A stretch of DNA of 64,000 nucleotides from an uncultured Paraburkholderia sp. (GCA_940746715.1 CALNWN010000001.1:248001-312000); one strand, 5' to 3'. Positions 28,559 to 40,388 are shown, numbered from the stretch's first letter. Numbers and translations are program-made. Notes: generated by a model from the sequence alone, not told the origin.

Positions 28559-29690
28559 TTACAGCAAAGCCCGCCCCTCGCCTCTGTACGCCCCGCCACA
28601 TTGGCCCGGCCTCATCGTTTCATGCACGCGAGACGCGAAACGTTGCGCGCTCAACCTCCGGGCGGCGTGCGCGGCTAGAGCGTCGAGCGCGTGGCGAGCA
28701 GCACGTGGTAGAGAAAGCGCGCGCGCAGCCAGCCTCGCGTGCGCGTCGCGATCGGTCAACAGTTTTTCGAGCGCCCTGGCAAGACTCGCAGGATCGTGCG
28801 GCGGTACGAGCAGGCCGGCCGCGCCGCCGTCGAGCATCTCCGGAATGCCGCCCACGTTCGTTGCCACGATCGCGCAGCCCTGCTCGCGCGCCTCGCACAG
28901 CACGAGACCGGCCGGTTCGTTATGCGAGGCCAGCACGAACACGTCGGCCTGCGCGAGATACCCACGAGGATCGGCGACGAAACCCACGAAGCGCGCCTGT
29001 TGCGTGATCCCCAATTGCGCGGCGAGCTGCTCCATGGCGGCGCGATCCGGACCTTCGCCGACGAGATAGAGCACCGCCTCAGGCACACGCTCGCGCAATG
29101 CGGCAAACGCATGCAGCAGATCGCGTATGCCCTTGCGTTCGTACATGCCGGCAAGCGTCACGATGCTGGGGCGCGCCAGCGCGGGCAGGCACGGCGCGGC
29201 CGCGTCCGCGAGCCGCGGCGTGCCAAGCGCACCGTTACGCACGACGGCAAGGCGCGGCCTGGGAATGCCGCGCCATCGCTTCGCACACGGCCTCGCTCAC
29301 CGCGACGACACGGTCGCCGACGCGCATCATCGACGCGCTTTTCTGGAACTCTTGTGCACGGTCGTGACCAGCACGAAGCGCCGCCGCAGCACGCCGAAGC
29401 GCGCGATCAACGCCCCCCGTCATCATGTGTGCATGAACGACGTCCGGGTCGATTCGCGCGACGAGCCGATTAAAGCCCGCCACCATCGCGGGCACGCGCG
29501 AGGGCCGCGGCGATTGCGGCAACAACACGTGACGCACACCGTGCCGCGCGAGCAGTTCCTCGAAACCGCCGCCCGAAGCGACCGTCACGTCGGGCCCGTT
29601 GCGCGCCTGCATGCACGCGAGATCGACCATCACATTGACGATGCCGTTGCCGACATTCAGCGCATGATTGGCAAGATGAACGATTTTCAT
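28559..29690 (-). pseudogene. GT4 glycosyltransferase, multiple frameshifts
   Basis: It starts MKIVHLANHALNVGNGIVNV and runs through VVHAHMMTGG. Frames then change near 29415, 29280 and 28710. The GT-B C-terminal domain is recognisable: PSIVTLAGMYERKGIRDLLH, HNEPAGLVLCEAREQGCAIV (the EX7E region) and VGGIPEMLDGGAAGLLVPP. The start overlaps the stop of the NHL-propeller gene (ATGA). It is presumably a dead sugar transferase of the EPS assembly line. Confidence 0.8.
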
Positions 29691-32110
29691 GGTTGACCTG
29701 CAGCGTCGGTGACGTGGCGACGGACGGCCGCTAGTGCGGCCGTCGGCGGAGTGAATCGGTACATCAATGCTTTGCCGCGCGCGTCTTCCTCGACGAACAC
29801 GAGGTATTCGCCCGACGCGAGGCGATGCGCGGTGACGGGCATCGGCACGTCGGCCCAGCCGCTCGTCGCGCCCACTTCCTTGCCCGATGTCAGACGGCCC
29901 ACATCGCGCCCGCTCTCGCGGTCGTATACACGCACGGCGGCGCTGCGGGTCTCCACCGCGAAGAGGTAGTCGCCCGCCACTGCGAAGCCGTTTATCGACA
30001 GCCATTCGGGTGCCCCCGGTCGGGCAGGTCGATCCGATAACGCAGCATCGGCTTACCGCTTTTCCAGTGGTCGTAGCGCGCCAGCTGCGACCCGGCACTA
30101 TTCCAGTTATCCTGAACAAATGGACGCCCGCGTGTCGAGCCGGAAACGAATAGCGTGTCGTCGGGAAAGTAGTTAATGCGGGCAATGCGGTAGAACGGCG
30201 CGGGAGCCGCGTACTGCCGCATCGCGGCGTAACAGTAGACCGGGTTGCCAATGCGGTCGAAGCCCTGCAATGGAAACGCGAATGCCCGCCGCTTCCGTGC
30301 CCTGCCAGACGTCGCCGCGGGTATCCACCCACCAGCCGCGCACGGTCGGCGCATCCGTACCCGTGCCGGTTTCATCGAACGAGGCTGACGAGAAGTCGCC
30401 CGCGCCTGTCGCGTCGCGCCAGATCCACTCGCCGCGCGCGGGCTGGTTGCGCGGCCACGTGCCGTCGATATGCGCCTGCGAGAAGAGTCCTGATGGAATC
30501 GCCGTCTCGCAATCGTCGGCGAAACGGTAGATGCGCAAATACGACGAATACATGTCCGTGGTGTACAGGAGCCTGTGGCCTTCGATGTCGCGCACCATCG
30601 GCATGCCGCGCTGGCCGCCAGGGTAAAGATGGAAGTACGGATCGTATGGATAGCGAAAGCGGTCGGCGGTATAGCCCGCATACGACCACTCGTCGCCGGG
30701 CGCGCGTGAAAGATCGAGCGTAAAGCGCTTGCTGCCGCTATACACGGAGGGCGGACTGCCGTCGACAAACTGCGCACCGTCGACGAACAGCAGTCCCTGC
30801 AAGCTGAAGCGCTGCCGTCCGTCAGGCGTGTAGCTTTCGAGCAGCGCGCCGTCATACGTGCTGGGACCGGTGCCGAAGGTCCGCGGGCCCGCGCCGTTCA
30901 TCGACACATAGACGTTGCCCGCGCGATCCACGCCGACGCCCGTCAAGCCGTTAAAGCGCTGCGGCCCCGGCGCGCCCGAGCGGCCCGCGTAGATGCCGCC
31001 CTCCTGCCCGACGCTCGTCGTCCATTTCATCGTGGCTGCCTGCTGGGAATTGGCGGCGGACGGGCTTGCATCGGCGGAGAAAACGAGTATTTGCTGGCGT
31101 GCGCCGTTGTCCGCGACGAAGACACGCCCGCGCACATCGACAGTAACGTCCACTGGAACGGCGCCTTCCGGCAACAGCAAGTCGCTGATCACCGCACCGT
31201 TGCGCGCATGGTGCACCACGCGCTGCGCGCCGTCGCTGCGGCTGTTCTCGATGATCCACAGCGAGCCGTCGGGCGCAAGCGCGATACGTCCCGGCTCGCG
31301 CACGGCGAATGCGCCGACGGCCTGCATGGTCTGCGCGTCGAAAATCTGCACACGGTTGTCGAGCGCATTCGACACGAAAAGACGCGTGTCGTCCGCAGCC
31401 AATCCGCGAATCGCGTAGTCGCTTTTCGCGGAATACGTTGAAATCAGCAGATAGGCAAGCCGGCTGCCGGCGGGAAATTTCACCTGCCCGGCAAACGGCA
31501 CGCCGTCGCGAATGTCGGTTCGGCTGCTGCGCGACACACCGCTCCACACTTCGTCCTCGCGCGGCGAGGGTCTGTGCTTTGCGGTCTCGTTGCCGAGGCT
31601 CACCATGCTTTGCGCGACGTACACGTAGTCGTCGTTCACGGCAATCGCGTCGCCGCCCATCATGCCCCAGCCATGCGTCTCGCCGCCGTGACGCAGCAGC
31701 TCGCCGTTGCGATACTGGCCGAGTTCGCCGCCGCTCTCATCCCAGGGCGCGTTGGTGAACACGTCGCCTTGCGGCGTGACGGCTATCGCCTGCACGTCGG
31801 TCTGCATCCAGCGCCCATCGCCGTAGCCCCATGTGTTGCCGATCCACGAGGTTCGATAGGATACCGAAGTATAGGCGCCGCCTGCCTGTGCCTCCGCAGC
31901 GGGAATGCTTGCGGCCGACTGCACGACTCTGGCGGATTTTGCTTGGCTTGCGGGATCGCTCGCTTCGTTTGTCTGCCGCGCGCTAGCCGCTGTTGGAGAA
32001 CTAGACGCCCGCTGCCTGGGTTCTCCTGCCGCAAGCAGCACGACCACTGGCAAGGCGAGCGCGCCCGCGCACACGAGCCGTTCGAATGTTTTGCGTGTGA
32101 CGCGTCGCAT
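29687..32110 (-). pseudogene. secreted NHL/SMP-30-type beta-propeller protein, frameshifted twice
   Basis: A signal peptide (about residues 1-30, ALALPVVVLLAAGEP) is followed by a low-complexity linker and repeated propeller blades (VTPQGDVFTNAPWDESGGEL, LFVSNALDNRVQIFDAQTMQ, RIALAPDGSLWIIENSRSDG, GVGVDRAGNVYVSMNGAG). The frame shifts near 30285 and 30010; the last blade reads VAGDYLFAVETRSAAVRVYD. Restored length is about 808 codons. It is coupled to its neighbours (13 bases after one GT4, ATGA overlap with the next), so it belongs to the EPS operon, perhaps as a surface or periplasmic polysaccharide-binding scaffold. Confidence 0.75.
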
Positions 32111-32123
32111 GATCAAAGGCACA

Positions 32124-33280
32124 TCAGAACGCGTCGATCGCCTCGCGGTAAATCCGCGCGACCTGCGCGGCCACCACGGGCTGGTCGAAGTTCTCGCGCG
32201 CATAGTAGCGGCATGCGTCTTCGTCCGGCAGCCTGCGCCGCCCGAGCAACGCGTCGGCCATGCCTTCGCCGATCGCACGGAAGCCGCCCGAAGGCAGCAC
32301 CAGATCGCGCGACAGCGGTGCCACGGCTTCGGGCAGGCCGCCCACCGGCGTGACGAGAACCGGCGTCCCAGCGGCAAGCGATTCGATGGTGGTGAGGCCA
32401 AAGCCTTCCAGCGACACCGTTGGGACCACTGAAAGATCGGCCGCGCGATACCACAGCGGCACCATCTCGTCTGGCACGAACCCGGCGAGCCGCACATGGT
32501 TCTCGAGGCCGCGCGCGACAATGCGCGCCTGCAATTGCGCGGCGAGCGGACCCTTGCCGGCAATCGTCAACAGGACGTCCGGCAAGAGCGGCTTGACGAC
32601 CGCCATTGCATCGATCAGATCTTCCGGTCCCATGCGCGAGACAAGGCGGCGAATGCAGAAAATCAGCGGCCGGTCCGTTGCAAGACCGAGTTGCCGGCGC
32701 GCCTCGACCCTCGTCGCGCGGACATTGAAATGCGCAACATCGACGCAACCGGGCACGATACGGATGCTGTCCTCGCTCACGCCATATGTCTCTGAAGCAG
32801 ACGTGCGAATGCTCGCGACAACACGATATGACGCGTCGCGCCGCGGTACACGAAGCGCTCCAATGCAACGCGCAACGCACGCGCCATGCCGCCCCCGCCG
32901 CCCGGGTACGATTCGGCCGCCCACGGCCCGTGAAAATGCACGACCTTCGGCACGTCGCGAAACACGCCCGCAGTCGGCGCCGCATACAACGCGAAATGCG
33001 TTGCGACGACGTCGGGCATGCGCGCGGCCCGCAGCACGCGCGAATGCCTGCGCGAGCCGAGAAGCCGGGCGCCGAGCTGTGCCTCCGCGCCGGCGAACGA
33101 TTCCACGCGTCCCCCCGAAGCGTTGATGACGCTTGCGCTGCCCGCCACCATGCCGCGCACGTTCACGCCCTGCGCGGGCAGCGTATCGATCAGCGCCTTG
33201 AACATGCGGTCGAGGCCGCCTGGCCGCTCATTGAACCAGTGCATGCCGATTTGCAACGAATCGATAGGCGCCGCGCTCAT
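32124..33280 (-). pseudogene. GT4 glycosyltransferase, one frameshift
   Basis: The N-terminal domain (LQIGMHWFNERPGGLDRMFK, VVHFHGPWAAESYPGGGGGM) reads to LSRAFARLLQRH. A single missing base near 32788 separates it from YGVSEDSIRIVPGCVDVAHF and the C-terminal GT-B domain (FCIRRLVSRMGPEDLIDAMA, EGFGLTTIESLAAGTPVLVT). The ATG overlaps the stop of the upstream GT4 gene. It has the family's usual size of about 386 residues when restored. Confidence 0.85.
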
Positions 33281-34448
33281 AGCTTCACCGCTTCCGTCGC
33301 GCATTCGCGCGGCAGCGCCTGTGCCGCGCGCCGTGCATGCACCTGCTCATAGACCGTCAGATAGCGCTCGGCCATTGCCTGCCAGCTCAGGCCGCGCGTC
33401 ACATCGCGCGCGCGTTCGCCGAGGCCGCGCGCGTAGCCGGAATCGCCCGCCACGCGCATGATCGCGGCGGCAAGCGCAGCGGCATCGTCGGGATCGTCGA
33501 GCAAGATGCCGCTATCTGCGCCGATCACTTCCGCGCCGCCTGCCGTGCGCACGGTAATCACCGGTAACCCGGCGGACAGTGCCTCCAGCAGCACGAGCCC
33601 CATTGGTTCGTAGCGCGAAGGAAATACAAATGCGTCGACGGAGCACATCAATGCCGGCATGTCCATGACCATGTCGGTGAAATGGACGAGAGACCGAGCG
33701 ATTCCACGAGCGCCGGATAGGGGCTGTTGTGCAGAATGCCCGCCACCGCGAGATGAACGTCGGCGGACGTCAGCACGAGCGCGTGCAGCACAGTGTCGAG
33801 ATTCTTGCGCGACATGCGCAGATCGCCCGCGAACAGCAGCATGAACCGCTCCTCCGGCAAGCCGAAACGCGCACGCTCGGACGCGCCGAGCCTGAACTCG
33901 TCGATATCGACGCCGTTATGAATCACCTGCACGCGTGCACCGCCGATACCCAACGCGCGCACTTCGCCCGCCACTTTCTGCGACACCGGCACGATAACGT
34001 CGGTATGGCGAAACGACCACTTTTCGCACGCTATATTGAGCCACGTGTAGAGCACTTGGTAGGCGTGATAGAAACTTCGCAGAAAGCGGAACGGATAGAA
34101 GCCACAGCGGTACCAGCCGTCGTGCACGAAGTGGACCGCGTTGACGTCCGAGCTCGCCCACGCGATAAAGCCGTTCACATGCACCACGTCGAATTCCTTG
34201 CGATGCGCGCGGATCCACGCGCCACAGCGCAATGCGAACATCTGATACTGAACGAGCCGCGTCGGCAGGCGGCTTCTCGCCACGCGCACGAAGCGCACGC
34301 GCGGATGCGCGACGAGTTCAGGCGCGGCCTCGGCGGCAAGCAGCGTGACGCAATGGCCCGCCGTCAGCGCTGTCTGCACGATTTCGTAGTTCACGCGTCC
34401 CTGCCCATCGTTCTTGCGTACGACGTGGGTGACGATGAGAATCCGCAT
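33277..34448 (-). pseudogene. GT4 glycosyltransferase, one frameshift
   Basis: It starts MRILIVTHVVRKNDGQGRVN, with FDVVHVNGF, VIHNGVDIDEF and LLFAGDLRMSRKNLDTVLHA of the GT-B fold. The frame is lost near 33690; the last third (MVMDMPALMCSVDAFVFPSR, EPMGLVLLEALSAGLPVITV) continues in the next frame. It is the third gene of the leftward arm, translationally coupled to the next GT4 by an ATGA overlap. Confidence 0.85.
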
Positions 34449-34473
34449 CCTGTTGTCCTTCGTTTTTAATGCG

Positions 34474-35612
34474 TCAGGCCCGCGAGCGCGTTGAACCGCT
34501 TGCTGTGTGACGTTCTCGCGCATAGCGCAGCGAGATCACCGGCAACGTCACACCGAGGAAGAAAAACATCCCGGAGACCGAGGTGAGCGTGTTGATGAAG
34601 ACCATCATCGAAAAGATCGCGACGGCCACGCCGACCCCGGAAATGGCGAGCAGATCGGTGGCGTGCCGCCGGCTCGCGCGGTAGGCGCGCCACAGCAGCA
34701 TCAGCACACCGGTCGTGTACAGCAGCGTGCCGGGCCAGCCCATCACGAAGGGCACTTCCATCAGGCAGCTGTCGAAGTCGGCCCGTGCGGCTGCGGCCTT
34801 GTCGTCGGAGAGCTTGGTGCCGAGGCCTGTCGCGCCCAGGCCCTGCCCGGCAATATCGGTGAACGCCGAGGAGAGGAAGCTCTTGTAGAACTCCGCGCGT
34901 GCCTGGTAGCTGTTGTCCTCGCCGATGTCCTGTAGCCAGAAGGCGTCCCACGGCATCGGCGAGACGAATTCCAGGAGGCCGTAGAGACTCATCAGGAGTC
35001 CGCCATAAACGAATGTCTTGAGCAGAACGCGGTGATAGTCCGGATAGTGACGCCACGTCACCGTCATATAGAACGCGACCATCACCGGGTAAAGCCAGTT
35101 GATAAGCGTGAAGGTCGCCGCAGCCGGCCCTGCTTGCACGAAGCCCACCGCATATGCGTACACCAGCGCGATCACGATCAGCAGAAGCGGCGCGGCGCTG
35201 GCCGAATGTCGCGACATGTTTGACGAGCGTGAGACCCATCAGCGCAACCGCGGCAAGCGGCGCGATCATGATGGGACTTTGCTGATTGAACGCACCGCTC
35301 ACGAAGTCCGCAAGGCGCCGCACCTCCGGCGTCAGGAAGAACAGCCAGCAGACGAAGCCGAGATAATGCGCAGGCGAGCGCCGGTACAGCATCAGCGCAA
35401 CCGCGAACGCGCCCGCCGGAAAGAAGAGCTCCACCACTCTGCCCTAGTGCAGCAGAATGAGCCCAAGCGTCGCGCCGAACAGCAGCAACGGCAAACGCAG
35501 CGGATGGCGCAGCCGCGTCGACCTGCGGCGGCGCACGGACTTCGCCGTTTGCGCAGCTGGTTTGCGCGGCGCCGCGAGCCGCGCGCTCGACGGCGTTATC
35601 AGCACCGGCTCC
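34474..35612 (-). pseudogene. O-antigen-ligase/Wzy-type polysaccharide polymerase, nonsense and frameshift
   Basis: A polytopic membrane protein of about 380 codons: HPLRLPLLLFGATLGLILLH, then ELFFPAGAFAVALMLYRRSP, YPVMVAFYMTVTWRHY, and a large loop with DIAGQGLGATGLG. An in-frame TAG (35444-35446) follows ILLH, and a frameshift near 35212 follows TLVKHV. The second frame runs cleanly to the end (MFFFLGVTLPVISLRYARER). The topology and position among GT4 genes indicate the repeat-unit polymerase of the EPS pathway. Confidence 0.75.
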
Positions 35613-35613
35613 A

Positions 35614-36147
35614 TTACAGCATCTCGAACGTGTTGACGAAGGCGGCACGGTCGCGCTCGCGGCGCCGTAGCGCGCCGAGCGGTTGCGAACCGCGCACCTG
35701 ACGCGTGAGACCGATGAACGGCACACCATGTTCGAGATACGGGCCTTCCGTCTTACGAAAGCCGAATTGCTCGTAGAACTCGCACAGGCCGACCGGTGCG
35801 CTCACGCGCGCGGCCTGTCCCGGCCAGCGTTCGCCGATGGCCTGCAATACGCGCTCCACCAGCATTTCCGCCGTGCCGTCGCTGCGCCGCAGCGGACTCG
35901 TCAGCACCTTGTCGATCATTATCTCGGGGTCTTCGGCATCGCCGGGCTGCACGCGAGCATAGGCGAGGATCGGCATGGGTCTGGCCATGTCCTCCACGGC
36001 GAAGACATGCAGCGAAGTTTCGTCGCGCCCGTCGGCATCGAGACAGACATGCGACTGTTCGACGACGAACACGGCGCTGCGTGCCCGCAAGATGAGGTAC
36101 AGCTCGCGCGCAGAAAGCTGCTCGAATTCCAGCATTTTCCAGTTCAT
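35614..36147 (-). CDS. GNAT-family N-acetyltransferase (ElaA type)
   Basis: A 177-residue protein opening MNWKMLEFEQLSARELYLIL with the ElaA-type RSAVFVVEQSHVCLDADG segment, then VLTSPLRRSDGTAEMLVERV and CEFYEQFGFRKTEGPYLEHG. GGGGA precedes the ATG by six bases. The acetyl-acceptor is unknown. It is intact, starts the leftward EPS arm, and lies one base before the polymerase gene, so it could acetylate a sugar intermediate or be a passenger. About 35 basic C-terminal residues extend beyond the usual ElaA end. Confidence 0.8.
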   Translation of the reverse strand: MNWKMLEFEQLSARELYLILRARSAVFVVEQSHVCLDADGRDETSLHVFAVEDMARPMPILAYARVQPGDAEDPEIMIDKVLTSPLRRSDGTAEMLVERVLQAIGERWPGQAARVSAPVGLCEFYEQFGFRKTEGPYLEHGVPFIGLTRQVRGSQPLGALRRRERDRAAFVNTFEML

Positions 36148-36416
36148 CACGTTCCCCAGCGGATTCTTTAATGTTCGATGCGGCCGGCGCGCCGCGCCGC
36201 CTGCGGACCTGCGTCGCGAGTCAGGGCCGTTTTGATGGCTACACGTTAAGGCCGCCATACGGCTGTTTCCGTGCGCCATCGCACTGACGCTGGAGTTTGA
36301 CGATTCTTAAATACGAGGCACCGATAACGCGTCGCGTCGCGAGCAGAGATCGACCCATGCATTCGCCGCAGCGGGCGAATGTCACGAGACCGTTGCATAA
36401 TAAAGGGATAACCACC

Positions 36417-36665
36417 ATGAAGACCGCATTGCGACGCATACTTTCCGAATCGGCCCGCCTCGACGTCTCGCCGGATAGCCTTGCGGACGACGCGGACCTC
36501 TACGCCGCCGGCCTCTCGTCGCTCGCGACCGTGCATCTGATGCTGGCGATCGAGGATGAATTCGGCGTCGAGATTTCGGACCGCATGCTCACGCGCCGGC
36601 TCTTCTCGAGCATCGATTCGATGGCCGCCGCGGTCACCGAACTGCAGCAGGCGAAAGCAGCATGA
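36417..36665 (+). CDS. acyl carrier protein of the polysaccharide locus
   Basis: An 82-residue phosphopantetheine-binding protein. The attachment region is DLYAAGLSSLATVHLMLAIE with Ser35 as the probable attachment residue; the usual Asp before it is Ser. FGVEISDRMLTRRLFSSIDS is the typical helix 3-4 end. AAAGGGA precedes the ATG. The stop overlaps the start of the acyl-CoA dehydrogenase gene (ATGA), so the pair is coupled. It probably carries an acyl or aminoacyl group for decoration, not for primary fatty-acid synthesis. Confidence 0.88.
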   Translation: MKTALRRILSESARLDVSPDSLADDADLYAAGLSSLATVHLMLAIEDEFGVEISDRMLTRRLFSSIDSMAAAVTELQQAKAA

Positions 36666-37869
36666 GCGCCCCGCTCCTCGATCCGGACGCGCCGGCGGCA
36701 TCCCCGGCGCCTGCAGCATTGACCGCGACCCGAACCCGGCTGGCGCGCGGCGGCGCAGCGCTGCGCCGCCATCGCCGCACAGTTCGCCGATGCCGTCGAC
36801 AGCGAAGCGCGCTTTCCCGTCGAAGCCTTCGCGGCGCTCAAGCACGAGCGCCTGCTCTCGGCGATGGTGCCCACGACGTGCGGCGGCGGGAGGCTGTCTC
36901 TTGCGGATGTCGGCGCGATTTGCGAAACGCTCGCGCAAGGTTGCGCGTCGACGGCGATGATCTATGCGATGCATCAGATCCAGGTTGCCTGTATCGACGA
37001 ACATGGCGGCGCCTCGCCGTGGCACCGGCAGTTGCTCGCGCAACTATCGGAGCACCAGTGGCTATTCGCCTCGGCCACGTCTGAAGAAACGATCGGCGGT
37101 AACATGCGCACGAGCGCCTGCGCGGTCGAACTCGACGGCGCGCGCTTTCGCATCGAGAAGCTCGCGCCCACCATTTCCTATGGTGCGCATGCGGATGCCA
37201 TTCTGGTCACCGCGCGCCGCACGGCCGAGTCGGCCGCAGCGGATCAGGTGCTGATCGTCGCATTACGTGAAGAAACGCTGCTCGAACATCGCGGCGTGTG
37301 GGATTCAATGGGCATGCGCGGCACCTGCAGCGAGGGTTTCCGGCTCGTTGCCACAGGTCTTGCGGAACAGATCCTGCCGACGCCCTTTGCCGACATCGCA
37401 GATCAGACTATGCTGCCCGTCTCGCACACTTTGTGGGCGTCCGTGTGGACAGGCGTCGGCCGATGCGGTCAACCGTGCGAAGGCCTTCTTTCGCGCCTAG
37501 GCGCGTTCGAAACCCGGCTCGATTCCGCCGGCCGGCATGCGCCTCGCGCAAGCCGTCGGTCTGCTGCAGATGATGCAGGCGCGCCTGCAGGTTGCACTCG
37601 ACGCGGCACGCGCGGCGCACGCCGCCCGCCTGAACGAATCGCAGGCCGACGCGCCGCTTGCGGCCATGCTCGGCTTTGCGTCCGACATGAACACGTTGAA
37701 GACCAGCATCTCCTCGACCGCGCTCGACGTCGTGCAGGAAGTGCTGATGATCTGCGGCATGGCGGGCTACAAGAACGGCACGCCGTACAGCGTGGGCCGC
37801 CATTTGCGCGACCTGTACTCCGCACCGATCATGATCAACAACGACCGCATCGCGCAGGACACCGCGTGA
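36662..37869 (+). pseudogene. acyl-CoA dehydrogenase-like protein, several lesions
   Basis: Fragments of one flavoprotein of about 400 codons: SLADVGAICETLAQGCASTA, MIYAMHQIQ, FASATSEETIGGNM and VWDSMGMRGTCSEGFRLVAT in one frame. The frame is wrong before about 36850 and after about 37465. An in-frame TAG stands at 37498-37500. The C-terminal helices (MRLAQAVGLLQMMQARLQVA, VVQEVLMICGMAGYKNGTPY) follow. ACP-linked homologues oxidise or dehydrogenate carrier-bound acyl chains, which would fit the coupled ACP upstream. Confidence 0.82.
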
Positions 37870-38295
37870 GAAGGCGCCCTCGAAGCGCGGGACAAACCCT
37901 GGCGTACCCCTCGCAAAACCGCTGCCAGCCATTGCGAAGTCAATCGGATCAAGCACTTGGCTCGTACAAAAACACCGGCGCACGCGCAGCGCCGCTGAAT
38001 GGCCGGTGTACAGAATTGAAACAAAAAGGCCCGTACAGCGAGGCGAATCGACCGGGCCGTCCTCGCTGCGTCGCACCAGTCAGGCTTTTCCCTATGGTTG
38101 GCATAGTCCTCGCTGATACAAGCACGCAACATCGCGGCGCCGTGAGGAGCAACCGGAACGGCGCCGGCACATCAGGCCAATACGGGGCCGATTCTGTTCA
38201 TCCTCCGCTGTTTGGAATGCAGCGCACGAGTTATCAAAGGGTGCAGGAATCGGATCAAAAACAGGAAGACGCGCGGCTTCACGCGAGGACCGATC
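37870..38295. other. intergenic region before the Crp-type regulator
   Basis: This 426-base gap lies between the dehydrogenase and regulator genes. Apart from a leftward hairpin with a T run (38028-38058, listed separately), no gene, RNA or repeat is evident. The regulator's own promoter should lie in the last 200 bases. Confidence 0.45.
38023..38058 (-). terminator. possible leftward terminator, no matching gene
   Basis: GGCCCG (38028-38033) and CGGGCC (38053-38058) pair around a 19-base loop. Read leftward, the stem is followed by TTTTT (38027-38023). No leftward gene lies upstream, so it is either chance or a remnant. Confidence 0.35.
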
Positions 38296-39028
38296 ATGTT
38301 GACACTTCAATCAGATCTGCACGGTAACCATTTGCTCGGCGCATTGCCGTCTCACGAATGGCAGGCGTTTGCTCCCCACCTCGAACTAGTTCATCTGCGC
38401 ACGGAGCAATTGCTCTGCGATTCCGGCCAACGGATCCATCACGTGTACTTCCCCACTACCGCGATCATTTCGATGCTCTCGACGATGGAAGACGGCAGCT
38501 CCGTCGAGATCGCCGCGGTCGGGCGCGAAGGCATGACCGGCGTACCCGTGCTCACGGGCGGCGAAACCATGCCGAACCGCGTGCAGGTGCAATGCGCCGG
38601 CTTCGCGTATCGCATGAGCGCGCAGGCTCTCAAGCAGCAATTCGCACGCTCCGATTTTCTGCGCCGTCTGATGCTGCTCTACATGCACGCGCTTCTCACG
38701 CAAGTCGCGCAGACCGCGGCATGCAACCGCCATCATGCACTGAACAAGCAACTGTGCCGGTGGCTGCTCATCGAGGTGGACCGCGTCGCGTCGAATGACC
38801 TCACGGTCACGCAGCAACTGATCGCCGATATGCTCGGCGTGCGCCGCGAGGGCATTACCGAGGCAGCCGGCAAGCTGCACGACGAAGGCCTCATTCACCA
38901 CAGCCGCGGACACATCAAGGTGCTCGACCGCAAGGGACTTGAAGCGCGCGTGCGAGTGCTACGGCCTCGTGAAGCGCGAATTCGACCGCCTTCTGCCCCG
39001 CCTGCGCCAGGCCGAGACCGTCGAATAA
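38296..39028 (+). pseudogene. Crp/Fnr-family regulator, frameshifted near the C-terminus
   Basis: The cyclic-nucleotide-like domain (RTEQLLCDSGQRIHHVYFPT, MEDGSSVEIAAVGREGMTGV) and the winged helix (LTVTQQLIADMLGVRREGIT) are intact in the first 220 residues. Near 38955 the frame shifts and the family's usual end (CECYGLVKREFDRLLPRLRQ) is in the next frame. The DNA-binding helix is unaffected, so a product with an altered tail might still bind. It stands before the WbaP-like gene and probably regulated the EPS arm. Confidence 0.85.
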
Positions 39029-39064
39029 AACACGGTACGTTTCGACCACCTCGCAGAGTCAACA

Positions 39065-40386
39065 ATGTTCAGGAATACTGCGCGATGCCTCGATGCACTC
39101 TTTGTGATTGCGGGAGGCCTGCTCGCTCACTGGATGCGTTTTTCGACGCTCGCCGCGTTGCCGGACACGGACCGCCTGCTGATCGCGTTCAACTGCGTGC
39201 TGGTGCTGCTGATGTTTCCCGGCTTCGGCGTATACGAAACGTGGCGCGGTAAGGCCTTGAGCGCGATGCTCGCGCGAGTGGCCGCGGCATGGCTCGCCGT
39301 GGTCGCGGCCGCATTGCGACGAAGTGCGCGGTGCATGTGGCATTGCGCAGCGTTCGCCGGCGCGGCATGAACTTCCGCACGGTCGCGATTGTCGGCGCAC
39401 CGGGTTTTGCCCGCACACTGCTCGCTCATCTCGAACATGCGCCGCAAGCCGGCTTCAAGCCGGTCTGCGTGCTCGACACCAGCCTCGCAAACAGTGTCGA
39501 TCGGCTTGCATCGTATGGCGCGCGGCTGAACCCGCGGCTGAACCGACTGCCGGTGCTGACCGACCCGCATGCCTTCGCCGCGAAAGTGCGCGACGAGCAT
39601 GTGAATGAAGTATGGCTCGCGTTGCCCTTATCAGAAGAACATACGATCTATCGCTTCCAGCGCATGTTCAGGCATGACTTCGTGAATCTGCGTTTTATAC
39701 CTGACGTACGCAGCCTCTCGCCTTTCGACCACTCGCTTGTCGACGTGGTCGGTTTGCCCACGCTGAATCTGAGCGCGCCGTCGCTTTCGCCGCCGCAGAT
39801 GTGGCCGAAGCTCATCTTCGACCGGCTGTTCGCCGCGGCCGCACTCGTCGCGCTGGCGCCGGTGTTCGTGGTGCTCGCGGCAGGCATCAAGCTCACCTCG
39901 CCCGGGCCGGTGTTCTTTCGCCAGACCCGCAAGGGTGCCGACGGCGAGCCGTTCTCCATCTACAAGTTCCGCTCGATGACCGTGCATCACGAAGGAGAGG
40001 GACAAGTCACGCAGGCGTCGCGCCACGACGCGCGCGTGACGAAGCTCGGCGCCTTCATGCGCCGCACCAGTCTCGATGAACTGCCGCAGTTTTTCAACGT
40101 GCTGCTCGGCCAGATGTCGGTGGTCGGCCCACGTCCGCACGCGATCGAGCACGACGACCTCTACAAGGATCAGGTGTACGGCTACATGCATCGCTATCGG
40201 ATCAAGCCCGGCATTACCGGCTGGGCCCAGGTGAACGGTTATCGCGGCGCGACCGCCAAGGTGGAGAAGATGGAAGCGCGCGTGAAGTTCGATCTCTTCT
40301 ACATACACAACTGGTCGTTCTGGTTCGACATGAAGATCGTGTTCATCACCATCTTCAAGGGCTTTGTCAGTCGCAACGCATTCTGA
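39065..40386 (+). pseudogene. undecaprenyl-phosphate sugar-1-phosphate transferase (WbaP/WcaJ type), internal deletion
   Basis: The catalytic PNPT domain at the C-terminus is complete ([74 protein letters not shown]). The N-terminus has one or two membrane helices (DALFVIAGGLLAHWMRFST). About 130 bases are missing near 39310, taking two or so transmembrane helices and switching the frame before LRSVRRRGMNFRTVAIVGAP. It would initiate EPS synthesis by loading the first sugar phosphate on the lipid carrier. Confidence 0.85.
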
Positions 40387-40388
40387 TC

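Noticed and set aside
36246..37043. A 265-codon leftward frame over the ACP and dehydrogenase genes
   Set aside because: It is the reverse-strand shadow of genuine rightward genes, with typical Arg/Gly/His-rich composition.
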